Source: Opisthocomus hoazin
Taxonomy: Eukaryota > Chordata > Aves > Opisthocomiformes > Opisthocomidae
Assembly (NCBI RefSeq): GCF_030867145.1
Contig: NC_134439.1
Location: 7,167,379 to 7,231,378 of the forward strand
Reading direction: 5' to 3'
DNA: 64,000 bases
The notes under the pieces were generated by a model. That model saw nothing but the letters and a program-made list of their open reading frames with translations. It was not told where the DNA came from and made no database searches. Made by a program: the position numbers and the translations under genes. This document shows positions 22,640-35,430 of this stretch, in pieces. Each line of letters begins with the position of its first letter. The first letter of the stretch is position 1.

Positions 22640-23541
22640 TGTCCTACTGTGTTATTTCCTGCCTTTGCTTTGCGCTGCGGTTTTTCTTTCTTGAAATAAA
22701 CAAGAAAGCGCAAGGAGGGGGGCACATTGTGGTGGTGGGAAATTGAGAGCCCAATATCTAAAAGTATCTTTGAACTAGACCTACAAGTTCAGTGTTTTGC
22801 AGGTGACATGCTAAGAGTCACTTTAGTCTAAACATTTAACTTTATCTGTATACTCATCCCCTAACTCAGCAAATTTTATCACTGGGGTCGTTTAGTCTAG
22901 AAGAGAAAAGACTGAGATGTAGAAACAGAGGTAGCACACTGTTCTTCCTCCTTGACCATAAAGCTGGGAGTGGGTTTGATGTGCAACACAAAAAAATTAA
23001 GATGGATATTAATTTTTAAAAAGTGATGCTAGATGTAAATGAGCATGGAAACCTTTCTTCCACATCCCAAAAGGCTTCTGGGATGAGGTTAATCAGTTGG
23101 AAATCTGTGAAATGCAATTACTTGCTTTATGATTCAAATATGGTTTAAGTAGCTTCATCAAGCTGTTTCCCTGTGACATGGCAGACCTCACCTTGAGCGA
23201 AATTTAAGCTTCAAGAACTGCCTGGAATCTAGCATTTAAAGAGCCATGGGCTTTCTACAGATGGAGAGAAATGAGAGTAACTGTTGTGTCAAGGGAGAGA
23301 CAAGAGAATGAGTCCCTGAACATTTGTAGTATAAAATAAAGTTCAATCCTTGATCCTTGGCAGGAGGGGTCAATAACTCTCTGTCACCCTGTGACAGGCC
23401 ACCTGCTAAACGGTCAGGTGGCACAACCATGGCAGGAGACCAGGGAGACTTTGTTGTGTTGCTGCTCAGCACTGTGGAGTCAGATCCTGTGGCACGGATG
23501 CTGACATGGTCTTCACACGGAGACCCTCTCCCACATGAATT
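22640..23541. other. No gene recognised
   Basis: Unremarkable AT-rich DNA. A plus-strand AATAAACAAG at about 22695 has no gene attached to it. Confidence 0.35.
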
Positions 23542-24090
23542 ATAGAATAGAAGCATAGAATAATTTGGGTTGGAAGGGACCTGTAAAGGCCATCTAGTCT
23601 AACCCCCCTGCAATGAGCAGGGACATTCTCAGCTAGATCAGGTTGCTCAGAGCCCCGTCCAATCTGACCTGGGCTTCTGCCACCTCTCTGGGTAATCTGT
23701 TCCAGTATTTCACTACCCTCATCATAAAAAATGTATTCCTTATATCTAGTCTAAATCTACCCTTTTTTAGTTTAAAATCAATGCCCCTTGTCCTATCACA
23801 GGAGGCCCTGCTAAGAAGTTTGTCCCCATCTTTCTTATAAGTTCCCTTTAAGTAATGAAAGGCCACAATAAGGTCTCACTGGAGCCTTCTCTCCTCCGTG
23901 CTGAACAGCCCCAGTTCTCTCAGCCTTTCCTCACAACATAGGTGTTCCATCCCTCTAATCATTTTCGTGGCCTTACTCTGGCCCCGCTCCAACAGGTCCT
24001 GTCTTTCCTGTGCTGAGGGCTCCAGGGCTGGATGCAGGGCTCCCAGTGGGGTGTCACCAGAGTAGAGTGGCAGAAGGCATGAAGTGCCGG
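23542..24090 (-). mobile_element. CR1 3' part, minus strand
   Basis: Starts with the reverse complement of the CR1 tail (ATAGAAGCATAGAATAATTT near 23544) and GGTTGGAAGGGACC, then antisense 3' UTR and ORF2 C terminus to about 24090. Stops and frame breaks are present. It separates the enhancer candidate from the TRAC 3' end. Confidence 0.9.
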
Positions 24091-24900
24091 GGCTTTTGGC
24101 TAACAGCATTTGAAACATGAGCCTTTCCAAAAATCGAAGTTCATTATGATGGCTGTGAATCCAGCAGAGTAAAAAATATCTCATGAGAGGGAACTACCCC
24201 CACCAGTCTGGTGAGGCTTTCCCTGCCATGCAGTTTGGGCACTGGTATGAGGTCCAAGCAAAGTTCATGCTTTGCGGGAGGGGTGTCTTTCTTTCAGAGC
24301 ACCCTTTGCATTTCTTCCTCCAGAGAAATCTCTGATGCTTCAGAAGAAGGCGGAGAAATCAATGTCACAAAAGGCAAAAATTTCCTTTCCAGTCTTGCCG
24401 GTGACAAACTGAACCTGGAGATGCAGGTCGGTCAGTTGGTGTCAGGAGTGCAGAGCAGGCACCTTGTTCTCCAATGGCACTTGGGACTGGGGGACACTTA
24501 GAGGCAGGACACTTCAGCCTCCTGTGTTCCCCATAGCAGCAGACATCTAAGAACTCGGACCACATACTAGTCCTCTCACTCTGGGCAAGCCATATTTTAC
24601 CATTGTTTTTATTTTGCACAGAGTCTACTCTTGGAGGAGAGATGCTTTCCTCCATTCCCCGTGCTCCAAGCCAGCCACGCTGATCTCACAGCAAAGATGT
24701 CCTGGAAAGGGACTTTGTAGCTGTCACCCCCACGGTGGATCCAGCCAGTTATTGCAAACAGCACCTGGTGGCCAAGTCAGGCTGAAGAGAGAGTCCTGAT
24801 GCCCCTTCCCTCCTCCCCCTCAACGGCCAGGCTCATTTCTAAAGCTCATCTGAAGGGTAAAACAAGTTCCTCAAACTACAAAGACAAAATACAAACAAGT
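24091..24900. other. TRAC 3' flank; nothing recognised
   Basis: No exon, repeat or regulatory cluster recognised. A TTTATT at about 24607 is a weak alternative minus-strand poly(A) signal. Confidence 0.3.
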
Positions 24901-24904
24901 TTCT

Positions 24905-25872
24905 TATTTTTTATAAGAATTGTTTAATAGCAGCCAAAGGCCTAAAGAAATGCCAAGACATCAGTGTGGTTGCCAGTACAATTCAAGAATTAGCAGCATG
25001 CGAATTTCACATGCATGGACTGTTTCCAAGGAGTGCCCACATGGACAGGTAAATATTTCAGTGTAGTTTTATGCAATGAGTATAAAAAGAACATGGGAAA
25101 TCTAAGGTTATTAGAACTAACCAAAAAGAACAAAAGCAGTTTGTATTTTTACTAAAAGCAAAGCCAAATCTTAAACTGGTTTAAATTCAGAAAATGTTAA
25201 GGCCAGGTAGACTTCAAAAAATACAAAAACCCATTCTTTTGTTCTGTGATAATGAAGTGAGAATTTCACTGAATTCAGGACTTCTGAGAGACCTAGTAGC
25301 ACATCTTTTAGGGGAAAAAAAAATAACCTTGCTCTGATCTAGCAAAAGATAGCAGGACATGGTGCATAGCACCCTGAAGAAGTGTCCTTCTACTTTTCAG
25401 TGTTTCAGTTGCAACTGAAAAGGTGCCTGTGGGGGTGCACTCTGAGATATGCATACTTGAAAGCTATCAAAATATGAAAAATGCACATTCAAGTGATATT
25501 TATCTTGCAGTTTTCAACAAACAGCACTGCCCCAAGCAGAATCGTGTGTTATTTTAACACAGGTAATAGTGATGTTTGGCAATTTATAGTTATAGCAAAC
25601 TGTGCTTCATGCAGAAGGGGCATTGTCATGCTAAATGAATCAAGCGTCTTGGGAAGCAGAATGCTGAAAAATTTAAGCTTATCTTTGGGTAGCTTTATAA
25701 CAGTGCAAATAAAGCAATTTAGGCTAGGATGGTTGGCGTGATGTAGAGAAACAAGTGAGATCCCTTGCAACAGGAATGCCGATGCTCCCTTTTGAACACG
25801 ATGCTCTGGTATAGGTTCCTCAGCACATTTTTTTTGGTACTTCAGGACTGCACCATCTGGTTACTTTCATTC
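24905..25872 (-). other. TRAC: Candidate TRAC fourth exon / 3' UTR
   Basis: A strong minus-strand acceptor (pyrimidine-rich TTTATTTTTGTTACAG) ends at 25873, and an ATTAAA signal occurs at about 24924-24929. This matches a mammalian-type untranslated exon 4. If the GTGAGT donor at 26353-26358 is used, the first bases are coding and extend the tail by NESNQMVQS before a stop. No transcript evidence is available. Confidence 0.45.
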
Positions 25873-26354
25873 CTGTAACAAAAATAAAGGGATTTTTATA
25901 TAATCATTATCTTGAATACAGTCACAGCTACACAATTGTAGACCTGAAGTGCCTAGGCAATAGAAAGAGGAGAAAGAGGTACTAAGCCAAAACTAATATG
26001 TTAGGTCTGAGGTCTTAAGGTCAACAAGCATCAAACTTTCCCTGCTGGAGACTGGTCAGGGGATGACTCTGATGGATGAATGCAGACAAGGGAAGGGATG
26101 GATACAGAGGTAGAAGGAAGACATGTCTAGAAAGAAGAAAAAAGTTAAATTTGCATGTGGCTAAGGAAAAGAAAGTATACTTGAGGGCTGGACGAAAAGA
26201 GCAATATGGCCCAAGAAGTAGAGGGATTTTACTGTTGGTAGACAAAAGGTGTATGGATAGACTGCATAAACATGTATTACAGAGAGAAGGAACATTCATA
26301 ACTCATGAACTGATCCAGATGTTTTCTGTCAGGCCTTACCACCCCCATGCGTAC

Positions 26355-26464
26355 TCACTTTTTCTTCCACATAAGCATCGTCATCAGCACATTAAAAATG
26401 ATTCCTTTCATTAAAATTATTTTCAGGCCCAGCTGTGATAAAGACAGCATGTTCAGGTTTTCAT
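26355..26464 (-). CDS. TRAC: TRAC exon 3: connecting peptide and transmembrane segment
   Basis: After a CTTTTACAG acceptor, the exon reads (D)ENLNMLSLSQLGLKIILM, then KGIIFNVLMTMLMWKKK and TGA. This is the classic TCR alpha membrane anchor. The two basic residues that pair with CD3 and zeta acidic residues sit in LKIILMK; both are Lys, where mammals have Arg then Lys. The NxLNxxxLxxxGLK pattern matches the conserved antigen-receptor connecting motif. The stop TGA overlaps a perfect GTGAGT donor (26353-26358), so the tail may be three lysines or may be altered by splicing to exon 4. Confidence 0.93.
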
Positions 26465-27637
26465 CTGTAAAAGTAACGGAGAATGAAAGTCACAAAAGCA
26501 CTGAGATATCCTGGCTTCCAGACAATCTTAAAAGCAGTTCTGAATGAAGCTGTTCCACTTTGTGTAACTGAGTCAGCTAGTAGGATAGCTAAAGAGACGG
26601 TGAGCAGGACTGTCTCACTGACTTTCATTTGTTCCAGTTGGTGTTTCAAGGGCCAGGTTTTCATTCAATAACCACTTAATTATCCAATATGCAAGTTTTC
26701 CAATCATCTAGCTGTTTTTAAATACAGTGTATTATGAACCCAGGGTGCTGGAGGTGTCCCTCCTTCCTCTCCCTAGATTTTTTTGAGATGGACAAGGGAA
26801 AAAAAGATAAAATTTTGTTCAAAGAACACAAAAACTATTTGGGTTTTCTATTAATCTTAAGTTATAAAGCCATTTTCATTTGAAAATACATTGACTGATA
26901 TTGGGGAAGCAGAGAGCTGTCATTGAAAAGTCATTTTATTTTTATCTTTTAAAAGCTCTCTCTGAAATGACTGATCAAATCAGCCAAATTTACTAAGAAT
27001 TATTTTCCTGAAGTGATGTTTTAGAAACATTTGCCTAACTGGTTGCCTTTCAGGAAGGCTGCATATTTGCAAAAGTACAGCTGTTCTGCAAACGGGGCAA
27101 GTGCAGAGGCAAGCTCAGCTCCTTTGAACTAGCAGGAACAGCAATTGCTTGGGCTCCTGCACCAGCTAGTTTACTCCCACAGCCATGAGCTGAAACAAAG
27201 CTTGCTCAAATGCACCGTATCTTTGGTGCAACCCTGCTTCTGAGCACACAGTGCAGAAACCACCTGCTTATCTTTTGGTTCATTAGGTGTTTGTGCACCC
27301 AAATATAAAAACAACTCTTTTGAAGTCTGGAATGCAGACAAACATCCAGTAAGGCTGACTCATATCGGTACCTTAAATAGTTATGTGATGAGCACTAGTT
27401 GTTTGGCTAGTCCTAGCAAGGGCATGTAGGCACTGGCTACACTGGTCATGTAAAATTGCCAGCTCGGATCTGGAAGACTACATTAACCCAAGGACTTCTA
27501 GCCTTGATGTTTAAAGCCTGTGGCGCCCTTTCGGAAATTTCCATTCTGAGCTTTTTTCTCCAACAGGAATTCTGCAAACAGTGAAGAGATTTCCTTTAAT
27601 TAGGCTAAGCTTTACTCCTAAAATGCTGTGTACATAC
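26465..27637 (-). other. TRAC intron 2
   Basis: No exon or repeat recognised between the hinge and membrane exons. Confidence 0.6.
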
Positions 27638-27685
27638 CTGTCCTGAAGTGTAGAGACATGCCTGTAACACAGACAGTGCTGGCAC
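27638..27685 (-). CDS. TRAC: TRAC exon 2: short hinge exon with interchain cysteine
   Basis: A 48-base exon between a long pyrimidine tract ending CTGCAG and a GTATGT donor. In frame (phase 1 both sides) it reads (G)ASTVCVTGMSLHFRT(D). The single Cys is the expected partner for the beta-chain disulfide. Size matches the mammalian hinge exon (about 45 bases). An internal acceptor after GTTACAG would give a 24-base form that lacks this Cys; I prefer the longer form. Confidence 0.8.
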
Positions 27686-28146
27686 CTGCAGATAGTAACA
27701 ATAAATTGAATAAATAACAGAAATGTACTTCTTCCAAAGTTCATAAATGTTTCTTTACTTAGAAGGACTGGATTAGAGTTTCTGGCCAGTAAACCTTCCC
27801 ATAAACATTAATTTCTGCTGTTTTCAGGGCAAGCACAAAATATGATCTTTAGTGCACTTTACTGTCCCATCGGGCAAAGGAATTTCAAGATTTGTATACC
27901 CCACAGTGTGATTTTAAGATCTCTCAGCTGTGAGTGTACACTGCAGTCTACTGACCCTTAATCCTGCTTCCACCAAGGAGAAAGGCAAAAGAAAACAGAG
28001 GCAACAAAGAAACATTCCTGTGGAATATGGTAGCAGAATTCAGCCTTGTTTGCAAGGCTAGGAGATGTGAACAAGTACTGTTCATACTAATAGCACAGAA
28101 ACCAGAACAGCTCTAGCCCTGTTCACACATCCGACAATGCCATTAC

Positions 28147-28410
28147 CACTTTCAGGATCCTCTCCCTTCAGTTCTCCAAAGTCTTCGTGATTTGCATGGC
28201 ACTGCATTTCATCTTTCTTGGCCCAGTAGGTTGACAGGTAGCTAGCTTCATGTTTGTTCTCGGGTGTTGCCACCTCCACAACAGCATTTGTCTGTTTATC
28301 AGCCAAGTTAAGTGTAAGCTTTTCAGGGGAGTAATCTGTGATAAGGCACATTTCCAAATCCTCATCATCTTTAGAGATCAGCCTGTAGACTGAAGGAGAT
28401 GGAGTAACAT
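28147..28410 (-). CDS. TRAC: TRAC exon 1: constant Ig domain
   Basis: Encodes the TCR alpha constant Ig-like domain. It enters in phase 1 after CCGTTTTCAG and reads (x)VTPSPSVYRLISKDDEDLEM, then CLITDYSPEKLTLNLADKQT. It continues through ASYLSTYWAKKDEMQCHANH to EDPESG before a GTAATG donor. The intradomain cysteines are in EMCLIT and EMQCHAN. As in other birds the domain is short (87 codons) and its outer strands are atypical. All J segments upstream end with the one-base overhang that this phase needs. Confidence 0.97.
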
Positions 28411-31400
28411 CTGAAAACGGAGAGGAGAAGAGACATTAGATGAGACTACACAGTCATAGTTCCTTCAGTCCTAACATACAGACACATAGGTATGTAGGTT
28501 TTTCTGTGATTCCAGTGAGAAGTTGCCTGATTATAGGCATCTTGTGCTAGGACAACTTTAGAGAACCAAGGCATCCACAGCAGATGATGCAGAAGCTACA
28601 CAAGACTTTTGTTGACTTATGTTGTGCGAGAGACACAGACAGTGATCAGGCAGGATCCCTAGAGCATCTCAAATGACAGTCATGTGGGTATCCACACCCT
28701 AGATGTCCATATCTAACCTAGTCATTCCTCTCTGTAACAACTTGTTCCACTCTACTCTGCAGCCCAGGCTTCCTTTATGGATCTGGACGCATTCAGGAAT
28801 GTGTATAACAGGCAGAGAGAGCACTCTCTTCTTCCTTCACTGCTAGGAGATGTAATGTGTGTGGAGAGAACTGAGCAGCCCAGGGGCATTCTGCCCTTTC
28901 TGCAAATGTGTAGTTAAATCCATCACTGACATTCAAAATCCCATTTTCTCCACCTGTCCTGAGGGACACAGGATAAATTACCAAATCTTAAGGGTCTCCA
29001 CATTTACCACAAGTCTAGCTAACTGTGTTCCTGTAGGAGAAAGCTAAGAAAGACACTGCAAAGCAGGGACACAAGTTTGCATTTAGGGAAAGAAAGATGA
29101 AACAAACAAATTTTTCATTATGTTCCACCACCTGACAGTGTAGTGCAAGATTTTTTTACTCAATTTTACCCTGCAGAAGAGGGGTTTGGGGAACTAAAAG
29201 CTGTAGACCCCAGACACCTGGGGTTTATTTCTGTTTTCTTGCTTCAAATTCTGCTAGCAAGTCAGTTAGACTAGGATTTTCCACACATGTCAAAATGCTA
29301 CCTGTGGTTAAACTCTTTTTTGCACATTTAGCTTTGTAAACTTGTACTCTATGCGTGCATCTCATCTTGTCCCATTTCTGAAGTCTGATTCTTTGAGAAG
29401 GTGCTTTCCTAAATCTTTGTTCGTGAGTAATAGTAAAATGTTATGGGCATTACAGTACCTTAATGATGAAAAAATGAAATATCACTGAAGACATTCAGTA
29501 GCTAAGATACAGATTTGGGGCTCACAGCAACCCTCTGCCTGCATTTTCCGTTGGACTTCGCAATCACAGGTTTAAACCAGAGCTTCAGCTCACATTTATG
29601 AACTGACAAAATGTTATCACATAGGGTTAAGAGTTTAGATGAATATTTGTTTTGTCCCTGTTCACACACCACACTGATAAATATTGTAGAAATACTAAAG
29701 ACAGCTTAGCTCCCAGATGAAGAAGTTTTAATTTTTTCCTGAGGGGAAAGTTTGGACTGAATTTTGGCTTTGAGAAACTGTCCCAAATTCTTATGCAAGT
29801 GCAGACCCTAGTTCTGTCACTGAGATGATAAGTGCTTTTCATCTGTTCAGTTGTCAGTTGTCAGCACCTTAGAGAAACAGCCATCCTTCTTTATTAGTAT
29901 GATCTCAGAAAAAAACTAATCCACAAAGCCTAATGATTCATTCTCTGGCCCTTCCCCTGAATTGTGGTTCATCTGTCCCAGCTTTGCCCTGGCTTTGAAA
30001 AACCTGTTGAGACTGTCTCTTTCCCAGCTATGCAGAATATGGTCTAATGTATGTTCTGATTCCCTCAACCCCACTCCCCGCCTCCCATACTATCAGTTAC
30101 TGTTTTGGAAATAGATTTCAGTGATCATTTGTTAGGGAAAAGAGACAGGAGCAGATACAAAGCTTGATGGTAGATCCCTGTATAAAGTACAGATGAACCA
30201 GCATACATCATTGTCATGGAGTACATGGATACGAAAGAGGAGGAATTGATTGAGCTGTTCTGCATCTCTCATTATGAGTACTGTGCTTTCTGAAGCACTG
30301 CATATCCACCTCTCTCCAAATTGGGATGTTTTTCACCATTTCAATCTGTGTAATTCTTTTATCTTGAGCAGGTAAAAAATAAGGTCAAGTTTTTGCAGGC
30401 AACTTCAGCAATACCTGTTTTGCAAAATACTCATTTCTCATTCTTGCTCGGAGTGGCTGCTGGCTTTGTTCTGGTACTAGAATCTTTTTCCGATAAGTTG
30501 CTTTGCATATTTGCACACTGTTATGAAAGTTTGCAGATAGCAGTCTTGGTAAATATCAGCTATTATAACCACAGCACTGTGACCTATGTTTCCTGTTATT
30601 CTGTCTTAATGAGTTGGTGGATGTGTTGGAGATGCTGTATTGATAGTTATAACCTCTATTTGCGGGAAAGATTGAGAAGTAAATCATGATACTCTTGAGC
30701 TGTCCCCCGTGCCTAATTTAATATTTACTGAAGGATATCTTCCATGTTGAAGAACAGGAGCTGTTGGAATGCTATTCCTGACCAGTCTACAGAGAAAGCC
30801 AACTCCAGAGGCTGATTTCAGGGAGTGAGCCGTAGAAGCCCATTCCAACATCAGACTGACACCTATGCTGTTTTTTCCAAACAAGCTGCAGTAGAAATCC
30901 TGAACTAGTTTAACACACAGCTTGTATTATACAGAGATTTATCTCATTCTCCATTCCCTCCAGAGCAAACTTTCTGAATCTCTGGTCAGACTGGAGTTGG
31001 TGTGATAAAGGTCTTTGATCATCTTACCATTTCTTAGCCAGAGACATGATATTCCACAGCTAGACTCAGCCTGGAGCTGTCGCCCAACTCAGAGGAAATA
31101 CACCCCCTCAAACACTCATACAGGCTAATCTTGACCCCAGAGGAGCAACTCCAGTGACTTAACAAGAACTTCAGTGATGTTTGCTGGCTGTCCTCCAATG
31201 GAAATTACAAAAGATATAGCAGAGGTCCTTTGTGAAATCTGCCAGCCATGCATGGATGCGAGGATGTCTACAGCGAGCCTAGATGTCTACATTTAATACT
31301 TGAACGCTTCTTTTAATACCTGAACGCTTCTCTGGACTTCCAGTGCTCATGTCTGGAGGCACTCAGATAGAAGAAGCCAGGTCCTAGTCCAGCATCAGAC

Positions 31401-33271
31401 AAGTCATCCAAAGTACAAGAACTCTGTGCACAGATTCAGTATTTGCCAATGTGAATATGCTGCTCCACTTACAGGATTCAGACATAATTCTGGTCTCCAC
31501 TCCAAAAATGTGTTTATCGGTGCCTCTGTAATTACACTTGGGGAAGTCAAACTACCAAAACCATCCAAGATCTTTCTCACAAAGCTTTAAAGGGGAAGAC
31601 TTCGCTCTGAACCAAAACTAAAGCTGAATTAATTGGGGAAGATACCCAGTATGGGAGGAGAAATCAAGTGTTCAGTGGACGAAATACTCCTCTAGTACAA
31701 AAACAAGATAAATCCTGGTGTTATAGCATGTGCTCACATTAAGGAAAAATTGAGATGATTGTTTCTTAAATTCCATATTGGGAAGCAATACTGTATTTGT
31801 GTTCATGTACAGATTTGTTCATGCATCACCTAAACTGCAGGTTAGATTTACTATGATCTCCTCTGCTGCTCGTTTCAATGATGTTAAGGACAGATTTTGG
31901 GGGGTCAGAAGGAGCAAGTCTGCTTATCTAATCCACTCTTTAAAGCTCACAGGTGAATGAGATGGCTTAACCCCTCTGTGTAACATTTTTATGGAAACAA
32001 AAAGACTTGAAGTGGCTGCTCATGAACCTCCTGAGATCCTCTGTCATTTTCACAAAATAATTTTGCATGCTTTTTCTTCCAAAATCAGAGTGGGTTTTAA
32101 TTGCCAGAACAAGTTTCCAATTTTATATGTATGTCGGTGATTTGATTTCTATTAAAAAAAATCATAGAATCATAGAATGGTTTGGGTTGAAAGGGACCTT
32201 TAAAGGTCATCTAGTCCAACCCTCAATTCAAATAATTTCAACTCAAAAAAAAAGAAACTTTCTGAATTGCAGATTAACTATTCATGTAGCACCAGCCAAA
32301 AAAGTCATATTTGTTTAATGAGTAAGAAAAAAAGACATTCAAAAGAATAAACCTAAAACCTCTTTCAAAAACCAGGCAGAAGATCATTTTTATGTTGATA
32401 TCAAAAAGTCAGATCAATGTTTGATCTTACACTTGTGGAATTGTCTCAGATGTAGATGTCTATTTCACAGCAAAACGACATCCTTTCCTGATCAGTCTAT
32501 TTAATGGGTACATTTAAACAGATAACTTATTTGGGATCATAGCCTTGTGCCATTTCCTTAAATTACTCTCCTAGGTCCAGTATCCCACGCACCCCAGTCT
32601 GAATCATTGCAAATAGTATAGTCTAAATCACCTGCAAAATTTCTTCGCAATGCAGTGTGAAACTAAAACTTAAACATGAACCCAGAGGTATCTCTGATTT
32701 TTTTTCCCCTCAGTCTAAAGCAATACACTATTACTGTCTGACAGGACTCAGAAGTTAATGAGATGACAACATCACTAACCTAAGACATTGAGCTGTTGTC
32801 CCATTTCCCACTATTCCCAGTCTCCCTGCTCCATCTTTACAAGCACCCTGTTGAAAAATAATCCTGGGTTCATTTTCTTTCAGCCTTCATTCCACCCTCC
32901 ACTCTTCATCTAGAGTTTATGTTCATTCCCAATAAAGGTAGAGCTATTCAGAAGCACTAACCAGTGGACACTACTCCCACCTTCATACCTGCATAGCCTG
33001 CCCTTCTCCAGATCTTACTCAGCTGGGTTGACTTTAAATCTAGTCTGTCTTCCAAACACAAATTTACTTCTTCTTTCAGTTTCCCATTCAATGAGAAGCC
33101 TCTGCAATAAATTCCTGCCAGCCAGCTGCATATTCCAATGGCTCCTCATACTAAATATGTTGGAAAGCTGTTTACCAGAGGATGACACACAAAGATATTT
33201 GAAAATTCATTCCATCTTTTCAGGTTTCTACAGCATTTTAAAATGTAACTGAGGAAAGGAAAGAGAGTTAC
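28411..33271 (-). other. J-C intron
   Basis: About 4.9 kb between TRAC and the first J. I searched for the FGxG core on the minus strand and found none. A short CR1 tail lies at 32160. The rest is AT-rich with no recognised exon. Confidence 0.7.
32160..32228 (-). mobile_element. CR1 3'-end stub, minus strand
   Basis: Reverse complement of the CR1 3' terminus: AATCATAGAATCATAGAATG, then GGTTTGGGTTGAAAGGGACC and TCTAGTCCAACCC. Only about 70 bases remain. Confidence 0.93.
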
Positions 33272-33331
33272 CATGCATCACAACAAATTTGGTTCCTTTT
33301 CCAAATACAAATTTTCTAGTTCCTAACTGCT
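33272..33331 (-). CDS. TRAJ: J1: TRAJ segment closest to TRAC
   Basis: Reads QLGTRKFVFGKGTKFVVMH with a GTAACT donor in the right phase. The recombination signal is weak: CACGCTG on the plus strand, then a 12-base spacer and the poor nonamer TTACAGATA. It may be used rarely. Confidence 0.75.
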
Positions 33332-33840
33332 CACGCTGTAACATCAGTTTTTACAGATATGGAAGGGGGCCTTACTTTCAGATTTTAAAATGACATGTTA
33401 TCTTAGGCTAAGAGTTAGGAAATCAATTATATAAGCCATTAGTCAGAATAACTTCCGGATATTATTTTAAAGATGCAAAAATCAAATCTGGAAACTTTAA
33501 TAGCCAGAAACTCTATAAAAATGCTAAATTTTTAATGTAGCTTTTAGCCATGTGTAAACTGTATGCAGTACTTTATGTGTACCTGCACTGTGCCATGACT
33601 ATTAAACCTGTGCAAACATTACCATCTTCTCAACTGTTCTTTCCTGCAGTGGGTCACTGCCACACCATAGCCAAGCACTCCATGGATTCCAACATAGCAT
33701 CCCTGTTCCAACTTTTTTTTGTCAAGGGAAGCCAAAAAGAAGTTGGAACATGTTTCCATGAAAGTCCCTAGTCCATCTATGCAATGAGCAAATGATTTGG
33801 CAATCCTGGTGTTAATATGGAACAGAAAGCTCAAACTTAC

Positions 33841-33900
33841 TTGGGGTGACAAGAAGTTGGGTCCCAGTTCCAAATGTGAGTTTCACATACCCCTGGTTGG
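33841..33900 (-). CDS. TRAJ: J2: TRAJ segment
   Basis: Reads NQGYVKLTFGTGTQLLVTP with a GTAAGT donor. The plus-strand signal is CACACTG, a 12-base spacer, then ACAAAAATG. All parts look functional. Confidence 0.92.
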
Positions 33901-34266
33901 CACACTGGTGCCAACCTCTACAAAAATGTAGACAGATTTTCCCAATGCATATTGATAATCAGGTCAACAGGCATTCCAAAGCAGGGAATAATTTAAGGGA
34001 GCAATGACAAAACACATTGATTTAGGTCACCATCAAAGTACCAAAGAAATCTGCTAGAAAATTATCAAGATCAGAAACAGGACGATCAAATAAAAAAATG
34101 TTCACTGTTGCGATTGTGTATTACACCTTCTGGGACAGTACTGGGAACAATCTGTATTTTTCCATTTGCAACATCACCTAAAATTTGTGTTCACTGTGCC
34201 ATGTGGTTGGGGTTACTGCCTTTCAGTCCAAGTTTTCGCCTGAATGTTTCACTGTTTGCTACCCAC

Positions 34267-34333
34267 CTGGCTTGATCACCAGCAAGGTTCCTTTTCCTAA
34301 TGTCAGCTTGTATCCTTCTCCACCCTTATAATT
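34267..34333 (-). CDS. TRAJ: J3: TRAJ segment with LGKG core
   Basis: Reads GGEGYKLTLGKGTLLVIKP with Leu in place of the core Phe and a GTGGGT donor. The heptamer CACATGA and the nonamer are imperfect. The spacer is 12 to the best-placed nonamer but 15 to the best-matching one. Confidence 0.75.
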
Positions 34334-34783
34334 CACATGACCCAGGAAACCTTTGTAAAAAACCCTTTGACCTTGGTTACTGTTATCTTCTTGCTGGTTT
34401 CAGTGGCACATTGTAACCCTGTCTAGATCTTAGAGCTTCACCAGCAGTTATGAAGGCAATCTGAACCTTCTGTCTCTATCACTTCAGGATTCGTATACTC
34501 TCACTTACTTAGATATGTGGTAGCAGCAGTAAGCATTAAGTATGGCCTTGTGGCTGCAACAGCTTTTCAAATCTGGATTCAAGTCCCAGTCGTGAACAGA
34601 ATCCACTTGCAATATTTGTGGATAATACAATATCTGTACATCAGACAAACCAGTTAAAAGGCAGTCCAATTCTTATTCCAATGTATTACAAATGTTATAA
34701 GTATAGTGTTGTTAGTGGGATTCTTCTACAAGTAAGAACCAGCTAAAATGGTGATTACCACTGTAAGTGGATATTTTCTAAAT

Positions 34784-35430
34784 TATAGACTCATAGAATC
34801 ATAGAATGGTTTGAGTTGGAAGGGCCCTTTAAAGGCCATCTACTCCAACCCGCCTGCAATGAGCAGGGACATCTTCAACTAGATCAGGTTACTCAGAGTG
34901 TCATCCAACCTGACCTGGAATGTTTCCAGGGATGGGGCTTCCACTACTCTGGGCAACCTGTTCCAATGTTTCACCACCCTCATCATAAAAAATTTCTTCC
35001 TTATGTCTAGTCTAAATCTACCCTCTTTTAGTTTAAAACCATTGGCCATTGTCCTATCACAAAAGGCTCTGATAAAAGTCTGTCCCCACCTTTCTTATAA
35101 CCCCCCTTTAAGTACTGAAAGGCCACAATAAGATCTCCCCACAGCCTGCTCTGTTCCAGGCTAAACAACGCCAGTTCTCTCAGCCTTTCCTCATAGGAGA
35201 GGTGTTCCATCCCTCTAATCATTTTTGTGGCCCTCCTCTGGACCCACTCTAACAGGTCCGTGTCTTTCCTGTGCTGAGGGCTCTGGAGCTGGACACAGAA
35301 CTGCAGGTGGGGTCTCACCAGAGCAGAGCAGAGTAGCAGAATCACCTCCCTCAACCTGCTGGTCATGCTTCTTTTGCTGCAGCCCAGGGTATGATTGGCT
35401 TTCTGGGTTGCGAGTGCACATTGCCAGCTC
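34784..35430 (-). mobile_element. CR1 3' part inside the J cluster, minus strand
   Basis: Begins with GACTCATAGAATCATAGAAT (antisense tail) and GGTTTGAGTTGGAAGGGCCC, then antisense 3' UTR and ORF2 C terminus including CTGTGCTGAGGGCTCTGGAG near 35270. Broken by stops and frameshifts. It separates J3 from J4. Confidence 0.93.

Noticed and set aside
28411-33271. Possible additional J segments or TRDC exons close to TRAC
   Set aside because: No FGxG-type core with donor and signal, and no Ig-domain exon, on the minus strand.
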